In this document: positions 1-5,030 of the stretch, piece by piece
How positions within the stretch are numbered: the stretch's first letter is position 1
Layout: every line of letters begins with the position of its first letter
Assembly: GCA_016205045.1 (NCBI GenBank)
Contig: JACQJM010000148.1
Span: 1-5,208 of the forward strand
Direction of reading: 5' to 3'
Source of the DNA: Elusimicrobiota bacterium
GTDB taxonomy: Bacteria > Elusimicrobiota > Elusimicrobia > JACQJN01
DNA length: 5,208 bases
Made by a program: the position numbers and the translations under genes
Notes under the pieces: generated by a model
Database searches by the model: none
Told to the model about the DNA's origin: nothing
The model's input: the letters and a program-made list of their open reading frames with translations, nothing else

Positions 1-13
1 CTATAAAATTAAA

Positions 14-1141
14 ATGAGCAAGATTTCCCTCTACCACATGAAGGTAAAAGAAAAAAAGCAGTATCAGATCCTTGAGCGCCGCGCCACCGCTTTTTATCAG
101 GCTTTTCGTAACTCTAATGACTATATGTTTTATACGGATCGAAATGCGACCATTCTGGATGTAAACGATGCCTTCATCCGCCGTTTCGGCTACACCCGGG
201 ATGAAGCCATAGGCGAAACCCCGCGCATCGTCCGCTCCAAACATTCTACTCCGGACGTCTATCGGCGATTATGGAAGGATATTCTTGATCCTTCCATAGG
301 GTTTTGGCGAGGTCGGATCGTGAACCGCACGAAAGGGGGAGAGGAGATTCCGATCATCCTTTCCATCACAGCCGTCCGGAACTCTCAGGGAGAGACGGTC
401 GGCTTTGTTTCCAGCGGGGTGGACATATCCGAGCAGGAGGAACTCCACAAACGCTTGGCCCAGACCGAGGCCTTGGCCGCGGTGGGCACCATGGCCGCGG
501 TGGTGGCCCACGAAATCCGCAATCCGCTGGGCTCCATTGTCACTGCCGCCAACTCCATTGCGCGCGAAACACTGAGCCCCCTGGAGCGGGAGACCCTGGT
601 GGCGGTTCTGCGCAAAGAAAGCCAGCGTCTCAATGAGACCCTCTCAAACTTTCTTCAGTTCTCCAGGCCTCGCGAACTCAAATTGGAAAGAGCCAACCTC
701 AACCAGATCGTACAAGAGATCCTCAGCGTCGTCAAATCGGATCAAAAAATTTTAGGCACTGTCACCATCGAAGAACACTTCAACTCATCCTTGCCCTCCT
801 TTCCTTTCGATACCGATCAGATTCGACAAGTTCTATGGAATATTTTACTCAATGCTCTGCAGGCCATGGATAAAAAGGGAAAGCTCAAGGTGACGACGGA
901 ATCTGCTCTCTCCCAAGCGATCGTTCACATTGATGATACAGGACCTGGAATCTCCCCCGAGTCCTTGCGCAAAATTTTCCAACCCTTTCACACCACTAAA
1001 CGCCAAGGAACGGGGCTGGGACTTGCGATTGCGGAACGCATCGTTCATGCGCACCATGGGCGAATCCTGGTGGAAAGTGAGGCCGGCCACGGCTCTCGCT
1101 TCTCTATCCTGCTACCGCTCCACCAGGGAACAATAGCATGA
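14..1141 (+). CDS. PAS-domain sensor histidine kinase, NtrB-like, possibly N-terminally incomplete
   Basis: Cytoplasmic two-component kinase that should autophosphorylate and pass phosphate to the activator encoded downstream. A PAS fold spans about residues 25-140 and contains the SKHSTPDVYRRLW and FWRGRIVNRTKGGEE signatures of the NifL/Aer-like PAS group, some of which bind flavin; cofactor binding here is inference. HisKA follows with the H-box AHEIRNPL and phospho-acceptor His166. The HATPase domain shows an N-box (N276, N280), G1 DDTGPGI (307-313), an F-box around IFQPFHTTK (321-329) and G2 GTGLGLAIA (332-340). No membrane segment is visible. The start is uncertain: the frame is open to the left edge (TAT AAA ATT AAA precede the ATG), and neither ATG 14 nor ATG 38 has a Shine-Dalgarno, so the gene may begin outside the window. 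Its TGA stop (1139-1141) overlaps an ATG (1138) as ATGA, the usual sign of translational coupling, but the activator gene now starts about 200 bp further on. Confidence 0.93.
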   Translation: MSKISLYHMKVKEKKQYQILERRATAFYQAFRNSNDYMFYTDRNATILDVNDAFIRRFGYTRDEAIGETPRIVRSKHSTPDVYRRLWKDILDPSIGFWRGRIVNRTKGGEEIPIILSITAVRNSQGETVGFVSSGVDISEQEELHKRLAQTEALAAVGTMAAVVAHEIRNPLGSIVTAANSIARETLSPLERETLVAVLRKESQRLNETLSNFLQFSRPRELKLERANLNQIVQEILSVVKSDQKILGTVTIEEHFNSSLPSFPFDTDQIRQVLWNILLNALQAMDKKGKLKVTTESALSQAIVHIDDTGPGISPESLRKIFQPFHTTKRQGTGLGLAIAERIVHAHHGRILVESEAGHGSRFSILLPLHQGTIA

Positions 1142-1344
1142 TCCCACCACCTCTTTTGATCTTTGATATTGCCACATTTCAATGTGGCAATATCAAACGG
1201 GTTCAATCTGTTGTTGGACCCGTTTGGCAAAGACCAAGACAGGGGTGTGGTCCTATGCGAAACTTTCACGTTATAGCAATCAGAGTGGACAATAGAATGA
1301 AATCTTTCGGTCTTTGCCAAGAGAAAAAAGAGGTGGTGGGATGA
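1138..1344 (+). CDS. 68-residue ORF bridging kinase and activator genes, doubtful product
   Basis: The ORF begins at the ATG that overlaps the kinase stop (ATGA, 1138-1141) and ends with a TGA (1342-1344) overlapping the activator ATG (ATGA, 1341-1344). An AGGGA at 1125-1129 lies 8 nt before its start. It could therefore be translated in an unbroken stop-restart chain through the operon. The product (starting MIPPPLLIFDIATFQCGN) matches no family I recognise, and much of it is dictated by the hairpins of the element it crosses. It may be only a relay ORF that carries ribosomes across an inserted element, or chance. The double ATGA overlap is seen directly; translation is inference. Confidence 0.3.
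   Translation: MIPPPLLIFDIATFQCGNIKRVQSVVGPVWQRPRQGCGPMRNFHVIAIRVDNRMKSFGLCQEKKEVVG
1141..1157 (+). repeat. Left terminal inverted repeat arm of the element
   Basis: ATCCCACCACCTCTTTT at 1141-1157 is the exact reverse complement of 1326-1342. It lies immediately after the kinase stop codon, so a ribosome terminating there would cover it. Bases 1147-1153 (CCACCTC) are complementary to the Shine-Dalgarno GAGGTGG of the activator gene. Confidence 0.9.
1162..1197 (+). repeat. Near-perfect palindromic hairpin A
   Basis: TTTGATATTGCCACA (1162-1176) and TGTGGCAATATCAAA (1183-1197) form a 15-bp perfect stem. The 6-nt TTTCAA between them can pair further, so the whole 36 nt is nearly a palindrome. 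No T-tract follows, so it does not look like an intrinsic terminator inside the operon. Confidence 0.9.
1195..1225 (+). repeat. Hairpin B
   Basis: AAACGGGTTCAA (1195-1206) pairs with TTGGACCCGTTT (1214-1225) over 12 bp with a single G-U wobble, around a 7-nt loop (1207-1213). Its outer three pairs share bases with hairpin A and its last two bases with stem C, so the junction can trade pairs between helices. Confidence 0.8.
1224..1320 (+). repeat. Long-range stem C with a small inner hairpin
   Basis: TTGGCAAAGACC (1224-1235) is the exact reverse complement of GGTCTTTGCCAA (1309-1320), enclosing about 73 nt. Inside, CTATGCG (1253-1259) can pair with CGTTATAG (1269-1276) if one T is bulged and one G-U is allowed; this inner helix is weak. 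The 12-bp outer stem is certain as sequence, and its folding is inferred. Confidence 0.8.
1326..1342 (+). repeat. Right terminal inverted repeat arm, containing the activator gene's ribosome binding site
   Basis: This is the exact partner of 1141-1157. It contains GAGGTGG (1330-1336) and the first two bases of the activator ATG, so the closed stem would hide both in mRNA. Confidence 0.9.
1330..1336 (+). promoter_or_regulatory. Strong ribosome binding site for the sigma-54 activator gene, inside the element's right end
   Basis: GAGGTGG lies 5 nt (counted from the end of GAGGTG) before ATG 1341. It fixes that start over the in-frame TTG at 1314, which would add nine residues and lies within stem C without a Shine-Dalgarno. 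It is complementary to 1147-1153, so it can be masked. Confidence 0.8.
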
Positions 1345-2576
1345 TCCCCACCTCGCTACTTTTAGTGGAAGACGACGATTCCGCCAGGACCGTCCTTTCC
1401 ATGGAGCTCAAGCGTTTGGATCTTGAGATCACGGTGGTGGGGGGAGGCCAGGAGGCTCTTGAGTCTATGCGGACCCAGAGATTCGATTTGGTGATCACCG
1501 ATCTTTTGATGGCAGAGGTGGACGGATTTCAAGTTTTAGAGGCAGCCAAGCGCCAGATGCCGGAATCTCAAATCATTGTGATCACGGGGCATGGCTCCAT
1601 AGATTCCGCCGTCCGAGCCATGAAAGCCGGGGCCTTTGACTACCTCACCAAACCTATTGAACCGGAGGTGCTTTCTCTGACCATCAATAAAGCCCTGGAA
1701 CGTAAGCGTCTTCTGGGAGAAGTAGAGCAGCTACGGGCCCAGGTTCGGGAGAAATTTAGTTTCGAGAACATTGTTTATGCCAGCCCTGCCTTCCACCGAG
1801 CTTTGGAACTGGTGCGCAAGGTCGCCGCCACCGATGCCTCCGTTTTGATTGAAGGCGAGTCCGGGACCGGAAAGGAGTTGATCGCCCGAGCCATTCACTC
1901 CTCCAGCCCGCGCAAGAACAGGCCGTTTGTGGCGATCAACTGCGGGGCCCTTCCCGAAGGTCTTTTAGAAAGCGAGCTTTTTGGACACGCCCGTGGTTCC
2001 TTCACGGGAGCCATCGCCAATAAAAAGGGGTTGTTTGAAGAAGCTCAGGACGGCACTCTTTTTCTAGATGAGATTGGAGAAATGACCCCAGCCCTTCAGG
2101 TGAAGCTCCTGCGCGCCCTCCAGCAAGGAGAAATTCGCCGCGTGGGAGAAAACCGCCACATCAAGGTGAACGCTCGCATCATTGCCGCCACCAATAAAGA
2201 TTTGAAAGACGCGGTAGAAAAAGGCTCCTTCCGAGATGATCTTTACTACCGCCTGAAGGTATTCCCCATTATGATCCCTCCCCTGAGGGAGCGTCGTGAG
2301 GACATTCTTCCCTTAGCGGAAGTTTTTCTTAAACGGGCTCGAGAAAAACACAAACGGCCGGCCAAATCCTTTTCTCCCGAAGCGGCTCAGCTTCTAATGA
2401 ATTCTCTCTGGCCGGGAAATGTCCGAGAGTTGGAGCACGCGGTTGAGCGAGCCGTCATTCTCTGCTCCAGCAGTGAGATACAAGCCGAAGACCTGCCTCC
2501 TGAAGTGAGGGTTTGTGGGGCTCCTCCATTAAAACCCTCAAAATCTCCCAAAAAACGCAAACTCTCAAAGATATAA
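1341..2576 (+). CDS. Sigma-54-dependent response regulator lacking a DNA-binding domain
   Basis: NtrC-family activator of 411 residues that uses ATP hydrolysis to remodel sigma-54 RNA polymerase. The receiver occupies about residues 5-120, with acidic residues 10-13, phospho-acceptor Asp54, Thr82 and Lys104. The AAA+ domain follows from about 140 to 365, with Walker A GESGTGKE (172-179), the sigma-54 contact loop as GSFTGA (219-224, usual form GAFTGA), Walker B LFLDE (240-244), FRDDLYYRL (297-305) with arginine-finger candidates and WPGNVREL (357-364). Family members normally end in a Fis-type helix-turn-helix; here the protein stops after a Lys/Pro-rich tail (about 392-411). Only 52 nt separate the stop from the next gene, so no frameshifted helix-turn-helix is hidden there. 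FlgR and chlamydial CtcC/AtoC-type regulators are known precedents for loss of this domain. It is the likely partner of the upstream kinase. Confidence 0.95.
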   Translation: MIPTSLLLVEDDDSARTVLSMELKRLDLEITVVGGGQEALESMRTQRFDLVITDLLMAEVDGFQVLEAAKRQMPESQIIVITGHGSIDSAVRAMKAGAFDYLTKPIEPEVLSLTINKALERKRLLGEVEQLRAQVREKFSFENIVYASPAFHRALELVRKVAATDASVLIEGESGTGKELIARAIHSSSPRKNRPFVAINCGALPEGLLESELFGHARGSFTGAIANKKGLFEEAQDGTLFLDEIGEMTPALQVKLLRALQQGEIRRVGENRHIKVNARIIAATNKDLKDAVEKGSFRDDLYYRLKVFPIMIPPLRERREDILPLAEVFLKRAREKHKRPAKSFSPEAAQLLMNSLWPGNVRELEHAVERAVILCSSSEIQAEDLPPEVRVCGAPPLKPSKSPKKRKLSKI

Positions 2577-2600
2577 AACACTATTTCTCTCCTCCCTTAC

Positions 2601-2617
2601 CTGGCCACTTTGTTGCT
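2601..2617 (+). promoter_or_regulatory. Candidate sigma-54 (-24/-12) promoter for the stand-alone receiver
   Basis: CTGGCCACTTTGTTGCT matches the consensus YTGGCACG-N4-TTGCW at TGGC (2602-2605), TTGC (2613-2616) and the last T. The GG and GC doublets are spaced exactly 12 bp. Counting 12 bases from the GC puts +1 at about 2628, one base before the receiver ATG, which would give an almost leaderless mRNA. ACG at positions 5-7 of the -24 box is replaced by CAC, so this is weaker than the site at 5014-5030. Confidence 0.5.
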
Positions 2618-2628
2618 ACAACAGGGTC

Positions 2629-2967
2629 ATGAAGGTTCTTCTTGTGGATGATGATCAAGGGACTCGTTTGACCTTAGGCTTTGTTTTGTCTCGGGCCGGC
2701 TTTGAAGTCCAGACCGCTTCGGATGGGGTAGAAGCCATACGGCTGCTGAGCGAATCTCCCTATGATTGGCTAGTGACGGATGGGGATATGGTCCCCATGA
2801 ACGGCTTTGATTTGGCTGTTCAGGCCACGAAACTTCGAACTCAGATTAAGATCGTGATGATCAGTGGAGTGTTTGATAAAACCCACACCAATGGGTATCC
2901 GATCTCACACCTCTTTACCAAGCCTGTAGATGCGCAAACCTTGCTGGCGTACTTGAAGACTCACTAA
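2629..2967 (+). CDS. Stand-alone receiver-domain protein (CheY-like)
   Basis: Single receiver domain of 112 residues, slightly short for the family (about 120). It begins MKVLLVDDDQ with acidic residues Asp7-Asp9. The phospho-acceptor is Asp51 in TDGDMVPMNG, where Pro is one place later than in CheY. The switch residue is Ser79 in MISG, and Lys98 lies in LFTKP. The stretch between Ser79 and Lys98 is about three residues shorter than in CheY, suggesting a trimmed alpha4 face, the usual partner-binding surface. There is no output domain. It may be an extra phosphate acceptor for the upstream kinase, a phosphate sink, or an output through protein contact; the sequence does not say which. The start is set by the canonical N-terminus. 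The only Shine-Dalgarno-like bases (AGGG, 2623-2626) are too close to the ATG, consistent with a leaderless or coupled start. The stop TAA is the left end of the terminator hairpin. Confidence 0.93.
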   Translation: MKVLLVDDDQGTRLTLGFVLSRAGFEVQTASDGVEAIRLLSESPYDWLVTDGDMVPMNGFDLAVQATKLRTQIKIVMISGVFDKTHTNGYPISHLFTKPVDAQTLLAYLKTH

Positions 2968-3003
2968 CCTGAATTCTTCAGTGGAGCTGAAGAATTCAGG
3001 TTA
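2965..3003. terminator. Convergent-gene hairpin containing both stop codons
   Basis: A 17-bp perfect stem (2965-2981 with 2987-3003) closes a 5-nt loop TGGAG. The outermost bases TAA/TTA are the stop codon of the receiver gene (2965-2967) and, on the other strand, of the ATPase gene (3003-3001). There is no proper T-tract on either side, only four As after the + strand stem, so it may protect mRNA 3' ends or work with Rho rather than being a classical intrinsic terminator. Confidence 0.65.
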
Positions 3004-4866
3004 AAAGTCGGTCAGGTCGCGGGGAGGCATAGCCACGCGCACCGCATTTAAAACGGCAGCGAGGTCGATCACCTCCTGCAATACGACTCCTTGAAGCGGT
3101 TGAAGATGGCCGGTAGCCGCCAAAAACATTCCCACAACGCTCAACGCCATCCCCCCCAGCGAACTTTGCAGGGCTATCCCCAGCATTCTGCGTCCGATAT
3201 GAATAAGCTCATCGATCTTCCCGATAGACGCCGTGAGGATAACCGCATCGGCCGCCTCGGAAGCGATGTCACTGTTGGGGCCCAGCGCCACTCCCACGGT
3301 GGCGGTCAACAGAGCCGGAGCGTCATTGATCCCGTCTCCGACAAAAAGAGTTTTCGCGCGGCATGTTTCCTCCGCCACGATGGCCACTTTTTCTTCTGGG
3401 CTTTGATTGGCATATACTTCCCCAATTCCCACGGTATCTGCCAAGTAGCGCACTTCCGATTCTTTGTCCCCGGAGACCAGCAGAATCTTTGTCACCCCGT
3501 GTTTAGGGAAGAGATGGCGCAAAAATGATTTGCTTTCCGATCTCGGCTCATCATGAAAACGGAAGGCTGCTGCGAAAGCGCCATCGATCAACACAAAACA
3601 CTCCAGCCCCGGAGCCAAGGGCGGCAGAGTGCAGCCTAGATTCTGCGCTCGATTCCTTCCCGTGATTAAAACCCTATGGTCCGCTATAACCCCGCCAAGG
3701 CCATCCCCTGGTTTTTCGCTTGCTTCGTTGACGGGCAACAGATCCAGTCTGGCCTCCGAAGCGGTCTTAAGAATAGGGGCGGCGAGCGGATGTCTCGAGT
3801 ATCTCTCCAGGCTCGCCGCCATTTGGAGCACCTGCTCCCGCGTGAACCCGAAAGCAGGAAGAACCTCGGTTAACGAAGGCCTTCCATAGGTCAACGTTCC
3901 GGTCTTGTCTAAAATAACCGTACTGCAACCGGTAATCTGTTCTAAAACTGCCGGGTTCTTGATGATGATGCCGCGCTTGGCACACAAGGAGATGGCCCCG
4001 ATAACCGCCACCGGGATTGCGATCAGAAGTGGGCAGGGCGTGGCCACGACCAGAACTGAGAGAAACCGGAGAGAGTCCCCGCTCGAAAATCCCGCTGCGG
4101 CGGCCAAGGCCAGGGTCAACGGTGCGTACCAGGCGCCGAGTTGATCTCCCAAACGGCGGATCCGTGGACGGCTGCGTTCCGAAGCCTCAATGATTTTAGT
4201 GATTTTGGCATAGCGTGAGTCGGAGGCCAACTTCAGGGAGCCAATGACCAGAGCCGATTCACCATTGATAGCCCCCGACAGAACTTCTGAGCCCGGAGTC
4301 TTGGAGATCTCAAAGGGTTCACCGGTTAAGTAGGCTTCGTCCATTCTTCCGTGGCCTTCCAACACAATCCCATCTACAGGACAGATCTCATGAGGAAAAA
4401 CGACCAACGTATCGTCAACCCTCACTTCTTCCAACGGTATATCCAAGAGGGCAGAGTCCTGTTTTCTGTGCGCCACTTGGGGCATGCGCCGGGCAAGAGC
4501 CTCCAGAACGGCCGAAGCACGCCGTCTCGCCAACTGCTCCAAAGCCCCGCCCCCGGACATCATCAAAACCAGAATAGAGCCGACGAGATACTCTCCCATA
4601 AGCCCTGAGATCACAATGGATACGCCCGCGAGCAAATCGGAGCCGAGATCTCGCGCCCACAGCCTTGCCGAAAGTTTGGCCAAAAGCGGCACCCCACCCA
4701 AGAGGAGCACGACGTGAAGGGGAAGAAGCCATAGGAACGGAGGAGTCCTTAATAGGTATCGAAATAATAGGTGGAGGGAAATTCCGACGATGGCGAGAGA
4801 GGCAATAGGGATCTCCCATGATCTGGGAGGACTTCTTTTAGACGCTCGGAGTCCCGATGTCGGCAT
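3001..4866 (-). CDS. Heavy-metal-transporting P1B-type ATPase, TPC type (P1B-5-like), no N-terminal metal-binding domain
   Basis: Inner-membrane ATP-driven metal exporter of 621 residues. Eight membrane segments are expected: two at about 20-38 and 43-63, a pair within 76-108, two at about 246-262 and 267-295, and the last two at about 560-584 and 590-609. Core motifs are TGEP (181-184), TPCPL (276-280), DKTGT with phosphorylated Asp320, HP (359-360), GDGL (387-390) and GDGIND (510-515). The last helix carries QEVID (597-601) and NAVR (607-610). TPC with QExxD matches the P1B-5 group, whose studied member Nia of Sinorhizobium transports nickel and iron; substrate here is inferred. The C-terminal hemerythrin domain described for that group is absent, as is an N-terminal HMA domain. 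ATG 4866 is the only start: the frame upstream runs to a TAA at 4938-4936 without ATG, GTG or TTG. It lacks a clear Shine-Dalgarno, suggesting coupling to a small upstream ORF. Confidence 0.95.
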   Translation of the reverse strand: MPTSGLRASKRSPPRSWEIPIASLAIVGISLHLLFRYLLRTPPFLWLLPLHVVLLLGGVPLLAKLSARLWARDLGSDLLAGVSIVISGLMGEYLVGSILVLMMSGGGALEQLARRRASAVLEALARRMPQVAHRKQDSALLDIPLEEVRVDDTLVVFPHEICPVDGIVLEGHGRMDEAYLTGEPFEISKTPGSEVLSGAINGESALVIGSLKLASDSRYAKITKIIEASERSRPRIRRLGDQLGAWYAPLTLALAAAAGFSSGDSLRFLSVLVVATPCPLLIAIPVAVIGAISLCAKRGIIIKNPAVLEQITGCSTVILDKTGTLTYGRPSLTEVLPAFGFTREQVLQMAASLERYSRHPLAAPILKTASEARLDLLPVNEASEKPGDGLGGVIADHRVLITGRNRAQNLGCTLPPLAPGLECFVLIDGAFAAAFRFHDEPRSESKSFLRHLFPKHGVTKILLVSGDKESEVRYLADTVGIGEVYANQSPEEKVAIVAEETCRAKTLFVGDGINDAPALLTATVGVALGPNSDIASEAADAVILTASIGKIDELIHIGRRMLGIALQSSLGGMALSVVGMFLAATGHLQPLQGVVLQEVIDLAAVLNAVRVAMPPRDLTDF

Positions 4867-4880
4867 GAGATTAAAGAAGC

Positions 4881-4979
4881 CTAGGAAACCAACTGACGGT
4901 GAGATTTTGCCCGCTTGACCGTATGCCCTTCCACCTTATCCAACCATTTGAAGTTCCAGTAGCACAGCTGAGAATGGCA
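4881..4979 (-). pseudogene. Protein-like +1 frame, possible frameshifted ~33-residue small gene
   Basis: One base out of phase with the strong start at 4983, the frame from 4979 reads CHSQLCYWNFKWLDKVEG and continues HTVKRAKSHRQLVS to a TAG 14 nt before the ATPase ATG. It is basic, helix-like and rich in Trp/His/Cys, more protein-like than the 15-codon ORF, but has no ATG and begins right after an in-frame TGA (4982-4980). One missing or extra base near ATGATGCC would join it to the start. Options are a decayed gene, a sequencing error, a programmed shift or chance. I do not recognise the family. Confidence 0.3.
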
Positions 4980-4983
4980 TCAT
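4936..4983 (-). CDS. 15-codon ORF behind a near-perfect Shine-Dalgarno, in frame with the ATPase (leader or broken gene)
   Basis: ATG ATG at 4983-4978 opens a 15-residue ORF (MMPFSAVLLELQMVG) ending in TAA. AGGAGGTG stands 4 nt before the first ATG and 7 nt before the second. The ORF is in the ATPase frame, with 23 sense codons between its TAA and the ATPase ATG. It could be a translated leader, the start of an ATPase interrupted by a nonsense codon, or the first codons of a small gene that continues in the +1 frame (see 4881-4979). The start signal is clear; the product is not recognised. Confidence 0.45.
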   Translation of the reverse strand: MMPFSAVLLELQMVG

Positions 4984-4987
4984 AAGA

Positions 4988-4995
4988 CACCTCCT
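4988..4995 (-). promoter_or_regulatory. Near-perfect Shine-Dalgarno of the ATPase transcription unit
   Basis: AGGAGGTG on the - strand, the best ribosome binding site in the window. It serves ATG 4983 or 4980, not the ATPase ATG 4866, which lies about 120 nt further on. Confidence 0.8.
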
Positions 4996-5013
4996 CTTGT
5001 CATCTTAGTAGAG

Positions 5014-5030
5014 GGCAACGATCTTGCCAA
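5014..5030 (-). promoter_or_regulatory. Sigma-54 (-24/-12) promoter for the small ORF and ATPase
   Basis: TTGGCAAGATCGTTGCC on the - strand fits YTGGCACG-N4-TTGCW with TGGCA, the following G and TTGC conserved and exact 12-bp GG-to-GC spacing. Mismatches are A for C in the -24 box and C for W at the end. +1 falls on or near A 5003, leaving about 20 nt of leader that holds the Shine-Dalgarno. The site also contains a GGCAA/TTGCC dyad, so it could instead be part of an operator. Confidence 0.65.

Larger units (their letters stand above)
1141..1342 (+). mobile_element. ~200 bp inverted-repeat-bounded, highly structured insertion (MITE-like or structured-RNA element)
   Basis: The element fills the gap between kinase and activator. 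It has 17-bp perfect terminal inverted repeats (1141-1157 and 1326-1342) enclosing hairpin A (1162-1197), hairpin B (about 1195-1225) and long-range stem C (1224-1235 with 1309-1320). Together they make a four-way-junction layout with only short linkers (GATC at 1158-1161, GAGAA at 1321-1325). ATGATCCC appears at both ends (1138-1145 and 1341-1348), as expected of a target duplication. Removing one unit of 203 bp would restore a standard ATGA-overlapped kinase-activator junction. No transposase is encoded. Alternatives are a MITE mobilised in trans, an IS200/IS605-related element such as HEARO RNA (reported to sit just 3' of ATGA or GTGA), or a native regulatory leader. The structure is seen; mobility is inferred. 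Confidence 0.5.
1138..1348 (+). repeat. Direct repeat ATGATCCC flanking the element (possible target-site duplication)
   Basis: ATGATCCC occurs at 1138-1145 and again at 1341-1348. If the terminal inverted repeat is taken to start at CCCACCACC, the duplication is the 5 bp ATGAT (1138-1142 and 1341-1345). In that reading the AT extension of the inverted repeat is explained by ATGAT beginning and ending in AT. The exact boundary cannot be fixed from one copy. Confidence 0.5.

Noticed and set aside
2..9. TATAAAAT at the left edge as a -10 box
   Set aside because: The upstream half of any promoter is outside the window and the kinase frame itself may extend through it.
1045..1320. 91-codon - strand ORF across the kinase end and the element
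   Set aside because: It is antisense to the kinase C-terminus, and its similarity to the + frame (FDIAT...CGNIK) comes only from the palindromic hairpin.
1314..1340. In-frame TTG extending the activator by nine residues
   Set aside because: It lies in stem C, has no Shine-Dalgarno, and ATG 1341 has GAGGTGG at ideal spacing and gives a normal receiver N-terminus.
3091..3528. 145-codon + strand ORF antisense to the ATPase
   Set aside because: The ATPase frame holds all catalytic motifs here; the + frame shows no domain or start signal.
4415..4819. 134-codon - strand ORF inside the ATPase gene
   Set aside because: Out-of-frame shadow of the ATPase N-terminal half, with composition unlike a membrane protein or any known domain.
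4923..4985. 20-codon + strand ORF upstream of the ATPase
   Set aside because: No Shine-Dalgarno, antisense to the stronger - strand signals, and no recognisable product.
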